Shown: positions 1 to 9,825, counted from the first letter of the stretch. The stretch is DNA of 64,000 bases from Streptomyces griseus subsp. griseus (GCF_003610995.1 NZ_CP032543.1:5518001-5582000); one strand, 5' to 3'. Program-made: numbers and translations. Notes: generated by a model from the letters alone, not told the origin.

Positions 1-935
1 TCATCAGAGAGCTCACGTCCCGGCTCACCACCACTCCGGCGGTACGGCTGGGGCCCGGCGACGACGCCGCGGTCGTGGCCGCTCCCGACCGCAGGGTCGT
101 GGCCAGTACGGACATCCTGCTGGAAGGGCGGCACTTCCGCCGCGACTGGTCGACGGCGTACGACGTCGGTCGCAAGGCGGCGGCGCAGAACCTCGCCGAC
201 ATCGCCGCCATGGGCGCCGTGCCCACCGCGCTGCTCCTCGGCCTCGTCGTCCCCGCCGACCTCCCGGTCACCTGGGCCGCCGAGCTGATGGACGGGCTGC
301 GTGACGAGTGCCAGGTGGCGGGGGCGGCCGTGGTCGGCGGCGACGTGGTCGGCGGCGACACCATCACCGTCGCCATCACCGCCCTCGGCGACCTGCGCAA
401 CCACGAGCCGGTCACCCGCGCCGGCGCCCGGCCCGGCGACGTGGTCGCCGTCACCGGCTGGCTCGGCTGGTCCGCCGCCGGATACGCCGTGCTCTCCCGC
501 GGCTTCCGCTCGCCCCGCGCCTTCGTCGAGGCCCACCGCCGCCCCGAACCGCCGTACCACGCGGGCCCCGCGGCCGCCGGACTCGGCGCCACCGCCATGA
601 CCGACGTCAGCGACGGGCTCGTCGCGGACCTCGGGCACATCGCCGAGGCCAGCAAGGTCCGCATCGACCTGCGCTCCGGTCTCATCGACATCCCCTCGCA
701 GATGTCCGACATCGGCCAGGCCGTCGGCGTCGACCCGCTCCAGTGGGTGCTGACCGGGGGGGAGGACCACGCGATCGTGGCGACCTTCCCGCCGGACGCG
801 AAGCTTCCCGCCCGCTGGAAGGTGATCGGCGAGGTCCTCAACCCCTCCGCCCTGCCCCAGGTCACCGTGGACGGCGCCCCCTGGACCAGCAAGGGCGGCT
901 GGGACCACTTCGGGGCGATCGAGGACACCTACTAG
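1..935 (+). CDS. thiL: Thiamine-monophosphate kinase, 5'-truncated by window edge
   Basis: Phosphorylates thiamine monophosphate to thiamine diphosphate, the last step of cytosolic thiamine cofactor synthesis. The frame is already open at base 3 (IRELTSRL...), so the true start lies left of the window. Visible landmarks are GPGDDAAVV near the start, STDILLEGRHF (ThiL/PurM-type nucleotide and Mg site), QNLADIAAMGA, VGGDVVGGDT and TDVSDGLVADLGHIAE, all in ThiL order. The C-terminus looks complete and ends in TAG. thiD follows 64 nt downstream on the same strand, so two thiamine genes are adjacent and may be co-transcribed. I found no THI-box riboswitch in the short gap. Confidence 0.93.
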   Translation, partial: IRELTSRLTTTPAVRLGPGDDAAVVAAPDRRVVASTDILLEGRHFRRDWSTAYDVGRKAAAQNLADIAAMGAVPTALLLGLVVPADLPVTWAAELMDGLRDECQVAGAAVVGGDVVGGDTITVAITALGDLRNHEPVTRAGARPGDVVAVTGWLGWSAAGYAVLSRGFRSPRAFVEAHRRPEPPYHAGPAAAGLGATAMTDVSDGLVADLGHIAEASKVRIDLRSGLIDIPSQMSDIGQAVGVDPLQWVLTGGEDHAIVATFPPDAKLPARWKVIGEVLNPSALPQVTVDGAPWTSKGGWDHFGAIEDTY

Positions 936-999
936 AGGCCGGGCACCGGGCTCACGCGTGAACCGGTAGCGCACGTGTGCGCGTACTAGATTGCTGCGT

Positions 1000-1809
1000 A
1001 TGCCCATACCTACCGCTGTACCGCCCCGCGTCCTCACCGTCGCCGGATCCGACTCCGGCGGCGGTGCGGGGATCCAGGCCGATCTGAAGACCATGCTCGC
1101 CCTCGGTGTGCACGGCATGAGCGTGCTCACCGCCGTCACCGCACAGAACTCCCTCGGCGTCCAGGGCGCCTGGGAGCTTCCGGTGGATGCCGTACGCGCC
1201 CAGTACCGCAGCGTCGTCGACGACATCGGCGTCCAGGCGGTGAAGACCGGGATGCTCGCCTCGGCCGCGCTCGTCGAGACCGTCGCCGGACTCCTTGCCG
1301 GGACCGGCGCCCCCGTCGTCGTCGACCCGGTCGGGGTCTCCAAGCACGGGGACGCGCTGCTCGCCGCCGAGGCACTCGACTCCGTACGGACGAAGCTGCT
1401 GCCCGTCGCCACGGTGGCCACCCCGAACCTCGACGAAGTGGCCCAGCTCACGGGCGTACAGGTCACCGACGAGAACGGAATGCGCCGGGCCGCCGAGGAG
1501 ATCCTGGCGTTCGGACCGAGCTGGGCGCTCATCAAGGGCGGGCACCTGCCCGGTGACGCGGTGGACCTGCTCACCGACGGGAGCGCGGAACACTGGCTGC
1601 GCGCCCCCCGCTACGACAACCGGCACACCCACGGCACCGGCTGCACCCTCGCCTCCGCCATCGCCTCCGGGCTCGCGCTCGGCCAGGACGTGCCCACGGC
1701 GGTGGAGGGCGCGAAGGCGTACGTCACCGGCGCGATCCGGGCCGGATTCGCGCTCGGCGGCGGCATCGGCCCGGTCGACCACGGCTGGCGGACCCGGGCC
1801 GCTGAGTGA
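1000..1809 (+). CDS. thiD: Hydroxymethylpyrimidine/phosphomethylpyrimidine kinase
   Basis: Performs the two phosphorylations of HMP to HMP-PP for thiamine synthesis. A 269-residue ribokinase-like protein with the signature [17 protein letters not shown] near the N-terminus, VKTGMLAS in the middle and the C-terminal anion-hole motif [15 protein letters not shown] at 1000 is chosen over the in-frame TTG at 991 because homologs begin shortly before the VAGSDS strand. It lies 64 nt after thiL and is closed by a strong hairpin terminator. The length fits standalone ThiD, with no ThiE or TenA fusion. Confidence 0.95.
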   Translation: MPIPTAVPPRVLTVAGSDSGGGAGIQADLKTMLALGVHGMSVLTAVTAQNSLGVQGAWELPVDAVRAQYRSVVDDIGVQAVKTGMLASAALVETVAGLLAGTGAPVVVDPVGVSKHGDALLAAEALDSVRTKLLPVATVATPNLDEVAQLTGVQVTDENGMRRAAEEILAFGPSWALIKGGHLPGDAVDLLTDGSAEHWLRAPRYDNRHTHGTGCTLASAIASGLALGQDVPTAVEGAKAYVTGAIRAGFALGGGIGPVDHGWRTRAAE

Positions 1810-1828
1810 TCATCCTCCGCGGGACAGC

Positions 1829-1862
1829 AAAAAGCCGGTCCACCGAGGTGGACCGGCTTTTT
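1829..1862. terminator. Bidirectional terminator between thiD and rpmB
   Basis: A perfect 15-bp stem (AAAAAGCCGGTCCAC paired with its complement) around a 4-nt CGAG loop. The A-run on one side and T-run on the other make it a rho-independent terminator in both directions, as expected between convergent thiD (+) and rpmB (-). Confidence 0.9.
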
Positions 1863-1895
1863 GGGCAACCGGAAGGCTGCGCTACGACGGAGACG

Positions 1896-2081
1896 TCAGC
1901 GCGCGACCTTGCCGGCCTTGATGCACGAGGTGCAGACGTTGAGCCGCTTCGGCGTCCGACCGACCACGGCACGCACGCGCTGGATGTTGGGGTTCCAGCG
2001 ACGGGACGTACGGCGGTGCGAGTGCGAAATGCTGTTGCCGAAGCTCGGCCCCTTGCCGCAAACGTCGCAGTTGGCAGCCAC
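1896..2081 (-). CDS. rpmB: 50S ribosomal protein L28 (zinc-binding form)
   Basis: A 61-residue large-subunit ribosomal protein starting with [14 protein letters not shown] at the N-terminus and CTSCIKAGK at the C-terminus supply two CxxC pairs, so this is the C+ zinc-binding paralog type. Streptomyces often also carry a zinc-free copy elsewhere, controlled by Zur. [14 protein letters not shown] is typical L28. It is convergent with thiD and divergent from the DAK2 gene. I could not see a convincing Zur box by eye in the upstream 255 nt. Confidence 0.95.
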   Translation of the reverse strand: MAANCDVCGKGPSFGNSISHSHRRTSRRWNPNIQRVRAVVGRTPKRLNVCTSCIKAGKVAR

Positions 2082-2336
2082 GGGTCACTCCAAAGACTTC
2101 AGATGCACTTACAGTGAATTCCGGCGCGCCGGAATCATTGGATGAAGTGGCGGTACCGGAGGAATGGCCCGACTCTCATCGGGCAACCGAAGCAGCATAC
2201 AACGCCTGCTTCGGAGATACGAAACTACCACGGGTTGGCCCACCGCCCTCCCGCCCCCTGTCGCTGCCCGGGCCCCGGCGGGCGGGCTAACCTGCGGTGC
2301 AGCCCGTTGCCACGGCCGCTTCAAGGAGGACCATCG

Positions 2337-4079
2337 GTGCCGCAGCTCCCCGACGATCTGGACGCCGTCGCGGTGCGCACCTGGTGCTCACTGGCCCTGG
2401 AGGCCCTGGGCCGGGAGCGCGCGGAGATCGACGCGATCAACGTCTATCCCATCGCCGACGGGGACACCGGCACCAATCTCTATCTGACCGTCGAGTCCGC
2501 CGCGGCGGCCGTCGAAGCGGTCTTCGCCGCCCATGAGACCGGCACCACCGCACCCGCCACCGCCGATGCCGTACGCGCCATGGCGCACGGCGCCCTGATC
2601 GGGGCCCGGGGGAACTCCGGCACGATCCTGGCCCAGCTGCTGCGCGGCATGGCGGGAGTGCTGGCCGACGGTGGCGACGCGGCCCACCTGCGCCTGGCCC
2701 TGACCCGGGCCGCCGCCGCCGCCCGGCAGGCCGTCGCCCACCCGGTGGAGGGCACGGTGCTGACCGTCGCCACGGCGGCCGCCGAGGCCGCGCAGGGCGA
2801 GGAGCGGGAGTTGCGCGCGGTGGTGAGCGCCGCGTACGAGGGGGCGCGCGCCGCCCTGGCGAGGACCCCGGAGCAGCTCGCCGTGCTCGGCCGGGCCGGT
2901 GTGGTGGACGCCGGAGGACGCGGGCTGCTGGCGGTCCTGGGGGCGCTCGTGGAGGCGGTGACCGGGCAGGCGCCGGTACGGGGGCCTCGTACCGCTTCCG
3001 GGAAGGCCGCGGCTCCCGTGGACGGCGGGTCGGTGGTGGGGCTGCCGGTGGGGGGCGTTCCGGTCCCGGCGGGCGGTACCGCGGTGGAGGGGCCGGCGCA
3101 CGGGACCCCCGGCTTGGCGGCTGCGGCCGGCCCGATCGACTGCCCCGAGGACGCGGACGAAGGCGGGCCCGCCTTCGAGGTGATCTACCTCCTGGAGGCC
3201 CGCGACGAGCAGGTGGACCGGTTGCGGACCCGGCTCGACGCGCTCGGTGACTCCCTCGTCGTGGTCGGCGGCGACGGGCTCTGGCACGTCCACGTCCATG
3301 TCGACGACGCCGGGGCCGCCGTGGAGGCGGGCGTCGAGGCCGGGCGGCCGTACCGGATCCGGATCACCCACTTCGCCACCGAGAGCGGCCACGACGTCCG
3401 CGTCCAGTCCGAACCCGCCCAGCGCGCCGTCGTCGTCGTGGTCCCCGGCGACGGTCTGGCCGGGCTCTGCACCGAGGCCGGCGCCACCACCGTGATCGCC
3501 CGCCCCGGCGAACCCCCCGCCAGCGGCGAACTCGTCGACGCCATCCGCCGCGCCCACGCCCGCGAGGTGGTGCTGCTGCCCAACGACGCGGCCCTGCGCC
3601 ACACCGCGGCCGCCGCCGCCGAGCAGGCCAGGACCGAGGGGGTCAGGGTCGCCCTCGTCCCCACCCGCGCCGCCGTCCAGGGCATCGCTGCCCTCGCCGT
3701 CCACGAACCTGACCGGGGCTTCGACGAGGACGTCGTCGCCATGACGGCCGCCGCCGGCGCCACCCGCTACGCCGAACTGGCCGTCGCCGAGCGCCAGTCG
3801 TGGACCATGGCGGGTATCTGCCAGGCCGGGGACATCCTCGGCCTGATCGACGGCGACGTGGCCGTGATCGGCGCCGACGTCCCGGCCACCGCCCGCACCG
3901 TGCTGGACCGGATGCTGGCGGCCGGCGGCGAACTGGTCACCCTCGTCCTCGGCGAGGACGTCCCGGACGCGATGGCGGACGCGCTGGAGGAGCACGTACG
4001 CGAGGGTTATCTCGCCGTCGACACGGTGGTCTACCGGGGCGGCCACCAACGGGCGCCGCTGCTGATCGGCGTCGAGTAG
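2337..4079 (+). CDS. DAK2 domain / FakA-like fatty acid kinase catalytic protein
   Basis: A 580-residue protein with an N-terminal DAK2 (DhaL-like) nucleotide-binding domain: NVYPIADGDTGTNLYLT and GARGNSGTILAQLLRG carry the Mg-ATP-binding aspartates and loop. The C-terminal half (residues about 280-580) resembles the DegV-associated domain of FakA, which with a FakB partner phosphorylates fatty acids in Firmicutes. No FakB gene is visible here. The GTG at 2337 is supported by AAGGAGG about 8 nt upstream. In-frame codons extend further upstream but have no RBS. The two domains are joined by a Gly/Ala/Pro-rich linker near residues 220-270. recG follows and commonly neighbours this family in actinobacteria. 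The substrate in Streptomyces is unproven. Confidence 0.85.
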   Translation: MPQLPDDLDAVAVRTWCSLALEALGRERAEIDAINVYPIADGDTGTNLYLTVESAAAAVEAVFAAHETGTTAPATADAVRAMAHGALIGARGNSGTILAQLLRGMAGVLADGGDAAHLRLALTRAAAAARQAVAHPVEGTVLTVATAAAEAAQGEERELRAVVSAAYEGARAALARTPEQLAVLGRAGVVDAGGRGLLAVLGALVEAVTGQAPVRGPRTASGKAAAPVDGGSVVGLPVGGVPVPAGGTAVEGPAHGTPGLAAAAGPIDCPEDADEGGPAFEVIYLLEARDEQVDRLRTRLDALGDSLVVVGGDGLWHVHVHVDDAGAAVEAGVEAGRPYRIRITHFATESGHDVRVQSEPAQRAVVVVVPGDGLAGLCTEAGATTVIARPGEPPASGELVDAIRRAHAREVVLLPNDAALRHTAAAAAEQARTEGVRVALVPTRAAVQGIAALAVHEPDRGFDEDVVAMTAAAGATRYAELAVAERQSWTMAGICQAGDILGLIDGDVAVIGADVPATARTVLDRMLAAGGELVTLVLGEDVPDAMADALEEHVREGYLAVDTVVYRGGHQRAPLLIGVE

Positions 4080-4128
4080 CCGCCGCACGGCCGTGCCCGG
4101 CGGACAGTTGTCAGTGCCGTGGTGTGCA

Positions 4129-6354
4129 ATGGATCGCGTGTCCTCGTTCGATGAACCTCTCAAGAAGCTGCTCGGCGGAGCCACCGCGAAGGTGATGGCC
4201 GAACACCTCGACCTGCACACGGTCGGTGATCTGCTGCACCACTACCCGCGGCGGTACGAGGAGCGCGGCAAGCTGACCGCGCTGGCCGACCTCCCGCTGG
4301 ACGAGCACGTCACGGTGGTCGCCCAGGTCGCCGACGCCCGCATCCTGATGTTCAACAACGGCCGGGGCAAGCGCCTGGAGGTCACCCTCACCGACGGCAG
4401 CGGCCGCCTCCAGCTCGTCTTCTTCGGCCACGGCGTCCACAAGCCGCACAAGGAGCTGCTCCCGGGCCGCCAGGCGATGTTCGCCGGCAAGGTCTCCGTC
4501 TTCAACCGGAAGATGCAGCTCGCCCACCCCACGTACCAACTCCTCGACGCCTCCGACGCCGACGAGGCGACCGAGGCCGTCGACGCCTTCGCCGGACGGC
4601 TGCTGCCGATCTACCCCGCCTGCAAGCAGCTGGACTCCTGGCGGATCGCCAAGGCCGTGGACGCCGTCCTGCCCAGCGCCCAGGACGCGGTGGACCCGCT
4701 GCCCGCCGCCCTGCGCGAGGGGCGCGGCTTCACCCCGCTGCCCGAGGCCCTGCTGAAGGTGCACCGGCCGCAGACGAGGACGGACATCGAGGACGCGAAG
4801 GCCCGGCTCAAGTGGGACGAGGCCTTCGTCCTCCAGGTGGCCCTGGCCCGTCGCCGCTACGCCGACACCCAGCTCCCCGCCGTCGCCCGCCGCCCGGTCG
4901 CCGACGGCCTGCTGGACGCCTTCGACGCCAAGCTGCCGTTCACCCTCACCGAGGGCCAGGAGAAGGTCAGCAAGGAGATCTTCGACGACCTGGCCACCGA
5001 GCACCCGATGCACCGGCTGCTTCAGGGCGAGGTCGGTTCGGGGAAGACGATGGTGGCCCTGCGCGCCATGCTCACCGTGGTGGACGCCGGGGGCCAGGCC
5101 GCGATGCTCGCCCCCACCGAGGTCCTCGCCCAGCAGCACCACCGTTCCATCACCGAGATGATGGGCGAGCTCGCCGAGGGCGGCATGCTGGGCGGCTCGG
5201 ACCAGGGCACCAAGGTCGTCCTGCTCACCGGCTCCATGGGGACGGCGGCCCGCCGGCAGGCCCTGCTGGACCTGGTCACCGGCGAGGCCGGGATCGTCAT
5301 CGGCACCCACGCCCTGATCGAGGACAAGGTCCAGTTCCACGACCTCGGGCTCGTGGTCGTCGACGAGCAGCACCGCTTCGGCGTCGAACAGCGCGACGCC
5401 CTCCGCTCCAAGGGGAAGCAGCCGCCCCACCTCCTCGTCATGACCGCCACCCCCATCCCCCGTACGGTCGCGATGACCGTCTTCGGCGACCTGGAGACCT
5501 CCGTCCTGGACCAGCTCCCGGCCGGCCGTTCCCCGATCGCCAGCCATGTCGTCCCCGCCAAGGACAAGCCGCACTTCCTCGCCCGCGCCTGGGAGCGCGT
5601 CCGTGAGGAGGTGGAGAACGGCCACCAGGCGTACGTGGTCTGCCCCCGCATCGGCGACGACGCGGAGGAGGCCGAGGGGAAGAAGGGGAAGGCCGCGAAG
5701 AAGGCATCCGCCAAGGCCGCCGAGGAGGACCCGGAGAAGCGGCCGCCGCTCGCCGTCCTGGAGATCGCGGACGAGCTGCGCAAGGGTGCGCTGGCCGGGC
5801 TGAGCGTCGAGGTGCTGCACGGGAGGATGCACCCCGACGAGAAGGATGACGTGATGCGCCGGTTCGCCGCCGGGGACGCCGACGTCCTGGTCGCCACCAC
5901 CGTCATCGAGGTCGGGGTCAACGTTCCCAACGCCACCGCCATGGTGATCATGGACGCCGACCGGTTCGGCGTCTCCCAGCTCCACCAGCTCCGCGGCCGC
6001 GTCGGCCGTGGCTCGGCCCCCGGGCTCTGCCTGCTGGTCAGCGAGGCCCACGAGGCGAGCCCCGCCCGCGCCCGCCTCTCCGCCGTCGCCGCCACCCTCG
6101 ACGGCTTCGAGCTCTCCCGGATCGACCTGGAGCAACGCCGCGAGGGCGATGTGCTCGGCCAGGCCCAGTCCGGGGTGCGCTCCTCACTGCGGATGCTCAC
6201 CGTCATCGACGACGAGGAGGTCATCGCCGCCGCCCGCGAGGAGGCCGTCGCGACCGTCGCCGCCGACCCGGAGCTGGAGCACCTGCCGGAGCTGCGCACG
6301 GTGCTGGCCGCGCTGCTGGACAAGGACCGGGAGGAGTATCTGGACAAGGGGTGA
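4129..6354 (+). CDS. recG: ATP-dependent DNA helicase RecG
   Basis: Superfamily 2 helicase that remodels stalled forks and Holliday junctions. The N-terminal wedge/OB domain begins LHTVGDLLHHYPRRYEERG. The helicase core has Walker A GEVGSGKT, the DEQHRFGVEQR (DEQH) motif, MTATPIPRT and the C-terminal QLRGRVGRG (motif VI). It is about 741 residues, the usual length. A Lys/Ala/Glu-rich insert (EEAEGKKGKAAKKASAK region, near 5665-5740) sits between motifs III and IV and is common in streptomycete RecG. The start could be ATG 4129 or GTG 4138. No clear RBS separates them. Confidence 0.95.
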   Translation: MDRVSSFDEPLKKLLGGATAKVMAEHLDLHTVGDLLHHYPRRYEERGKLTALADLPLDEHVTVVAQVADARILMFNNGRGKRLEVTLTDGSGRLQLVFFGHGVHKPHKELLPGRQAMFAGKVSVFNRKMQLAHPTYQLLDASDADEATEAVDAFAGRLLPIYPACKQLDSWRIAKAVDAVLPSAQDAVDPLPAALREGRGFTPLPEALLKVHRPQTRTDIEDAKARLKWDEAFVLQVALARRRYADTQLPAVARRPVADGLLDAFDAKLPFTLTEGQEKVSKEIFDDLATEHPMHRLLQGEVGSGKTMVALRAMLTVVDAGGQAAMLAPTEVLAQQHHRSITEMMGELAEGGMLGGSDQGTKVVLLTGSMGTAARRQALLDLVTGEAGIVIGTHALIEDKVQFHDLGLVVVDEQHRFGVEQRDALRSKGKQPPHLLVMTATPIPRTVAMTVFGDLETSVLDQLPAGRSPIASHVVPAKDKPHFLARAWERVREEVENGHQAYVVCPRIGDDAEEAEGKKGKAAKKASAKAAEEDPEKRPPLAVLEIADELRKGALAGLSVEVLHGRMHPDEKDDVMRRFAAGDADVLVATTVIEVGVNVPNATAMVIMDADRFGVSQLHQLRGRVGRGSAPGLCLLVSEAHEASPARARLSAVAATLDGFELSRIDLEQRREGDVLGQAQSGVRSSLRMLTVIDDEEVIAAAREEAVATVAADPELEHLPELRTVLAALLDKDREEYLDKG

Positions 6355-6482
6355 GCGCACGGGGCTGCCCAGCCGGTGCGGGCCGCACGCCATATCGTGG
6401 ACGCACAGCCCGTAGACGTACGGACGGCACGCGCCCGCCGTGAGCCCCCGCACCCGCCCCCGACCCCGAGGACCAGACACCC

Positions 6483-7067
6483 ATGACCCGCGTGATCGCC
6501 GGATCGGCCGGCGGACGCCGCCTGGCCGTACCGCCCGGCACCGGCACCCGCCCCACCTCCGACCGTGCGCGCGAGGGCCTCTTCTCCACCTGGGAAGCGC
6601 TGCTCGGCACCCTCGAAGGCGTCCGCGTCGCCGACCTGTACGCCGGATCCGGTGCCGTCGGCCTCGAAGCGCTCTCCCGGGGCGCGGTGCACGCCCTTCT
6701 CGTCGAGGCGGACCAGAAGGCGGTGCGCACCGTCCGGGACAACGTCCGCACCCTCGGGCTGCCCGGCGCCGAGGTCCGTACCGGCAGAGCCGAGCAGATC
6801 GTGACGGGACCGGCGCCCTCCGACCCGTACGACATCGTCTTCCTGGACCCGCCGTACGCCGTCACCGACGACGATCTTCGCGAGATCCTGCTCACACTCC
6901 GTGCTCAGGGGTGGCTCACGGACGATGCGCTCGTCACCGTGGAACGCAGCACCCGGGGCGGAGAATTCGGCTGGCCCGCCGGATTCGAGCCACTGCGGGC
7001 CCGTCGCTACGGCGAGGGAACGCTTTGGTACGGTCGCGCCGCCGCTACGTGCGAAGACGCACGATGA
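6483..7067 (+). CDS. rsmD: 16S rRNA (guanine966-N2)-methyltransferase RsmD
   Basis: SAM-dependent methyltransferase acting on G966 of 16S rRNA during 30S assembly. It is 194 residues, the normal length. N-terminal [12 protein letters not shown] and [16 protein letters not shown] precede the SAM motif [14 protein letters not shown]. The catalytic motif for N2-guanine methylation is DPPY (FLDPPYAV). It overlaps the next ORF region by ATGA at 7064, and coaD follows immediately, the usual bacterial rsmD-coaD pair. Confidence 0.95.
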   Translation: MTRVIAGSAGGRRLAVPPGTGTRPTSDRAREGLFSTWEALLGTLEGVRVADLYAGSGAVGLEALSRGAVHALLVEADQKAVRTVRDNVRTLGLPGAEVRTGRAEQIVTGPAPSDPYDIVFLDPPYAVTDDDLREILLTLRAQGWLTDDALVTVERSTRGGEFGWPAGFEPLRARRYGEGTLWYGRAAATCEDAR

Positions 7068-7093
7068 CCGGACCGGAGAGCGAGGGAATCACA

Positions 7094-7573
7094 GTGCGCC
7101 GCGCCGTCTGTCCGGGGTCTTTCGACCCCATCACCAACGGACATCTCGACATCATCGGACGAGCCTCCAAGCTGTACGACGTGGTCCACGTCGCGGTGAT
7201 GATCAACCAGTCCAAGAAGGGGCTGTTCACCGTGGAGGAGCGGATCGACCTGATCCGCGAGGTCACCGCCGACTTCGGCAACGTCGAGGTGGAGTCCTTC
7301 CACGGCCTGCTGGTCGACTTCTGCAAGCAGCGGGAGATCCCGGCGATCGTGAAGGGCCTGCGGGCCGTCAGCGACTTCGACTACGAGCTCCAGATGGCCC
7401 AGATGAACAACGGCCTCTCCGGCGTCGAGACCCTCTTCGTGCCGACCAACCCGACGTACAGCTTCCTGTCGTCCTCGCTGGTCAAGGAGGTCGCGACCTG
7501 GGGCGGCGACGTCTCCCACCTGCTGCCCCCCACCGTCCACGAGGCGCTCACGGAGCGGCTGGGCGAGCGCTGA
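7094..7573 (+). CDS. coaD: Phosphopantetheine adenylyltransferase
   Basis: Transfers AMP from ATP to 4'-phosphopantetheine, the penultimate step of CoA synthesis. A 159-residue nucleotidylyltransferase with the (T/S)xGH-type motif [24 protein letters not shown] and the ISSS-like loop [14 protein letters not shown] 7094 gives the standard family N-terminus [11 protein letters not shown] and has a purine-rich GAGAGCGAGGG stretch upstream. An ATG at 7064 overlapping rsmD would add ten non-conserved residues. Confidence 0.94.
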   Translation: MRRAVCPGSFDPITNGHLDIIGRASKLYDVVHVAVMINQSKKGLFTVEERIDLIREVTADFGNVEVESFHGLLVDFCKQREIPAIVKGLRAVSDFDYELQMAQMNNGLSGVETLFVPTNPTYSFLSSSLVKEVATWGGDVSHLLPPTVHEALTERLGER

Positions 7574-7672
7574 GCGGCTGACGGTCCGTCACCAGGTGTC
7601 GGGCGGCCGCCGACTGGCCTTACAGTCGTCCCGTCCGTCTCCAACAGAGCAGCAGAGAGTGGCGAGCACACG

Positions 7673-8800
7673 GTGGACGTGCAGAAGAAGCTCGACGAGA
7701 TCGTCGAAGCGGTCGGGAACGCCCGCGCCATGCCCATGTCGGCCTCGTGCGTGGTCAACCGCGCCGAGCTGCTCGCCATGCTCGAAGAGGTCCGCGAGGC
7801 CCTGCCCGGCTCGCTCGCCCACGCCCAGGAGCTGATCGGCGGCCAGGAGCAGTTCGCCGAGCAGGCCCGGCAGGAGGCGGAGCGGATCATCCAGTCCGCG
7901 CACGCCCAGCGCTCCTCGCTGATCGCCGAGACCGAGATCGCCCGCCAGTCGCAGAGCGAGGCCGACCGGATCCTCTCCGAGGCCCGCCGCGAGGCCGAGG
8001 AGGTCCGGGCCGAGGCCGACGACTACGTCGACAGCAAGCTCGCCAACTTCGAGGTCGTCCTCACCAAGACCATCGGCTCCGTCGACCGAGGCCGCGAGAA
8101 GCTGCTCGGCCGTGGCCAGGGCCTGGACGAGCAGGGCTACCAGGACCCCGACTTCGCCGAGGCCCCCGAGCGCAGCGCCGACCCCGAGACGCTGAAGCAG
8201 CGGGCCGACGCCTACGTGGACGCCAAGTTCGGCGCCTTCGAGGCGGTGCTCGCCAAGACGCTGGAGGCGGTCGGCCGCGGCCGGCAGAAGCTGCACGGCC
8301 GGGTCGCCTCCGACGACCTGGGGGCCCACATGGCCGCCCAGGACGCGGCGGGCGCCCGGGGCCACACCAGCGACGCCGACTACCTGGCCGGCCTCGCCGA
8401 GCTCGCCACCCCGGCCCCGCAGCAGGCGCCCCAGCAGCCGCTCTATCAGGAGCGTCCGGCTGAGTACCCGGCCCAGCCGCCGCAGGCCGAGCCGGGCTAC
8501 GCGCAGCAGCCGGAGTACGGACAGGCCGAGTACGCGCAGGCGTCGTACGGCTACCAGGAGCAGCAGGGGCAGGATCCGTACGGCTACCAGCAGGTGCCGG
8601 ACCCGTACGCGGCCTACCAGCAGCCCGCCTACGACCCGAACCAGTACCCGCCCCAGCCGCAGGCCCAGCCGGAGTACGGCTGGCAGCAGCAGCCCCAGGC
8701 GCCCGCCCAGCAGAACCAGGGCGCGCTGGACGAGACCAGCCTCTTCGACACCAGCATGATCGACCTGGAGCAGCTGCGCCGCTACGAAGAGGGCCGCTGA
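7673..8800 (+). CDS. Coiled-coil DivIVA/AtpF-like protein with Gln/Tyr-rich tail
   Basis: A 375-residue protein of unknown function conserved at this position in Streptomyces. The first 110 residues form a long Glu/Ala/Gln coiled coil of the DivIVA/ATP-synthase-b-subunit style (EQARQEAERIIQSAHAQ, SEADRILSEARREAEEV). Two copies of a related block follow: YVDSKLANFEVVLTKTIGSV and YVDAKFGAFEAVLAKTLEAV, each ending in GRGR-K-L. From about residue 245 the tail is low-complexity Pro/Gln/Tyr with repeated YGYQ and YGQ units and no hydrophobic core. No membrane segment or signal peptide. A scaffold role in cell envelope or polar growth is inference from the DivIVA-like coil. Confidence 0.75.
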   Translation: MDVQKKLDEIVEAVGNARAMPMSASCVVNRAELLAMLEEVREALPGSLAHAQELIGGQEQFAEQARQEAERIIQSAHAQRSSLIAETEIARQSQSEADRILSEARREAEEVRAEADDYVDSKLANFEVVLTKTIGSVDRGREKLLGRGQGLDEQGYQDPDFAEAPERSADPETLKQRADAYVDAKFGAFEAVLAKTLEAVGRGRQKLHGRVASDDLGAHMAAQDAAGARGHTSDADYLAGLAELATPAPQQAPQQPLYQERPAEYPAQPPQAEPGYAQQPEYGQAEYAQASYGYQEQQGQDPYGYQQVPDPYAAYQQPAYDPNQYPPQPQAQPEYGWQQQPQAPAQQNQGALDETSLFDTSMIDLEQLRRYEEGR

Positions 8801-8988
8801 TCCAGGCCGGGCTGGTCCGATTGGGTGCTGAGCCGTCCGTCCAGTATCCTGAATCCTCGGTCGCACATAGGTCCGCGATTTCGGCTGCCCGTTTCGTCTA
8901 CGAATCGGGACGATTTGACTCCGGACCGTAGACGGCCCCTCCCCTCAGCAGCACGTACGACCCCCATGATTCGAAAGCAGGAAACGCC

Positions 8989-9630
8989 CTGAACGGCAAC
9001 CTCGACCACCGCAACCCTCTCGTGTTCGATACGCGCGAGCTGGGTCGGCGTCCTGGTGCCCTGAAGCGGCTCTCCCGCACGGTGGACGCACCCGGTTCAC
9101 CGGTTCTCGGCATCGACGGCGTCATCGGTGTGCCGGAAGGCGCGCCCCTGGAGCTGGACCTCCGACTCGAATCGGTCATGGAAGGGGTGCTTGTCACAGG
9201 GACCGCCCGTGCGAGCGCCGAGGGGGAGTGCGTAAGGTGTCTGGAGCCGCTGACCGTCGAGGTCGACGCGGATTTCCAGGAGATGTTCTCGTACCCTGAC
9301 GCCGATGACCGGGGCCGCCCTGCGGACCCGGCCGACGACGCCGAGGACGACGAGGACAGGTTCTTCCTCGAGGACGGCTTGTTCGACCTCGAGTCAGTGC
9401 TGCGTGACGCGGTAGTGCTCGCACTGCCCATGCAGCCGGTGTGCAAGGAGACCTGCGCCGGTCTGTGTTCCGAATGCGGAATCAGGCTGGACGAGAACCC
9501 GGGCCACCACCACGACGCCGTCGACATCCGTTGGGCGGCACTGCAAGGACTCGCCGAGACCGTTCAGGACGGCGAGAAGGACAACATGGGCGGCGCCGAA
9601 CCTGGCGTCGACGAGAAGCAGGAGAAGTAG
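8989..9630 (+). CDS. DUF177 (YceD-like) protein upstream of rpmF
   Basis: Member of the YceD/DUF177 family, widely co-encoded with ribosomal protein L32; links to rRNA accumulation come from other bacteria and are not shown here. Cys-rich motifs [10 protein letters not shown] and [13 protein letters not shown] suggest metal binding, and an acidic stretch ([11 protein letters not shown]) lies between them. The start is uncertain. The first GTG in frame is 9022, but the conserved-looking residues [15 protein letters not shown] extend upstream to a CTG at 8989 with AGCAGGA placed correctly before it, and an in-frame TAG at 8929 closes the region. rpmF begins 3 nt after the stop, so translation is probably coupled. 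Confidence 0.85.
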   Translation: MNGNLDHRNPLVFDTRELGRRPGALKRLSRTVDAPGSPVLGIDGVIGVPEGAPLELDLRLESVMEGVLVTGTARASAEGECVRCLEPLTVEVDADFQEMFSYPDADDRGRPADPADDAEDDEDRFFLEDGLFDLESVLRDAVVLALPMQPVCKETCAGLCSECGIRLDENPGHHHDAVDIRWAALQGLAETVQDGEKDNMGGAEPGVDEKQEK

Positions 9631-9632
9631 CC

Positions 9633-9806
9633 GTGGCTGTTCCGAAGCGGAAGATGTCGCGCAGCAACACGCGCCACCGCCGGTCGCAGTGGAAGGCTGC
9701 GGTCCCCACCCTGGTTTCGTGCGAGCGTTGCCAGGAGCCGAAGCTCCAGCACATTGCGTGCCCGAGCTGCGGCACCTACAACAAGCGCCAGGTCCTCGAG
9801 GTCTGA
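9633..9806 (+). CDS. rpmF: 50S ribosomal protein L32
   Basis: A 57-residue large-subunit protein beginning GTG-GCT-GTT ([17 protein letters not shown]). It has four zinc-ligand cysteines in CERCQEP and CPSCGTY, so it is the zinc-ribbon form. It starts 3 nt after the DUF177 stop and is followed 19 nt later by rnc, giving a DUF177-rpmF-rnc-mutM cluster as in many bacteria. Confidence 0.96.
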   Translation: MAVPKRKMSRSNTRHRRSQWKAAVPTLVSCERCQEPKLQHIACPSCGTYNKRQVLEV

Positions 9807-9825
9807 GCGGCTGGTGAGAGGCCCG

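Noticed and set aside
2388..4220. Long minus-strand open frame opposite the DAK2 gene
   Set aside because: Asp/Gly/Val-rich shadow of the real gene, no RBS or conserved motif.
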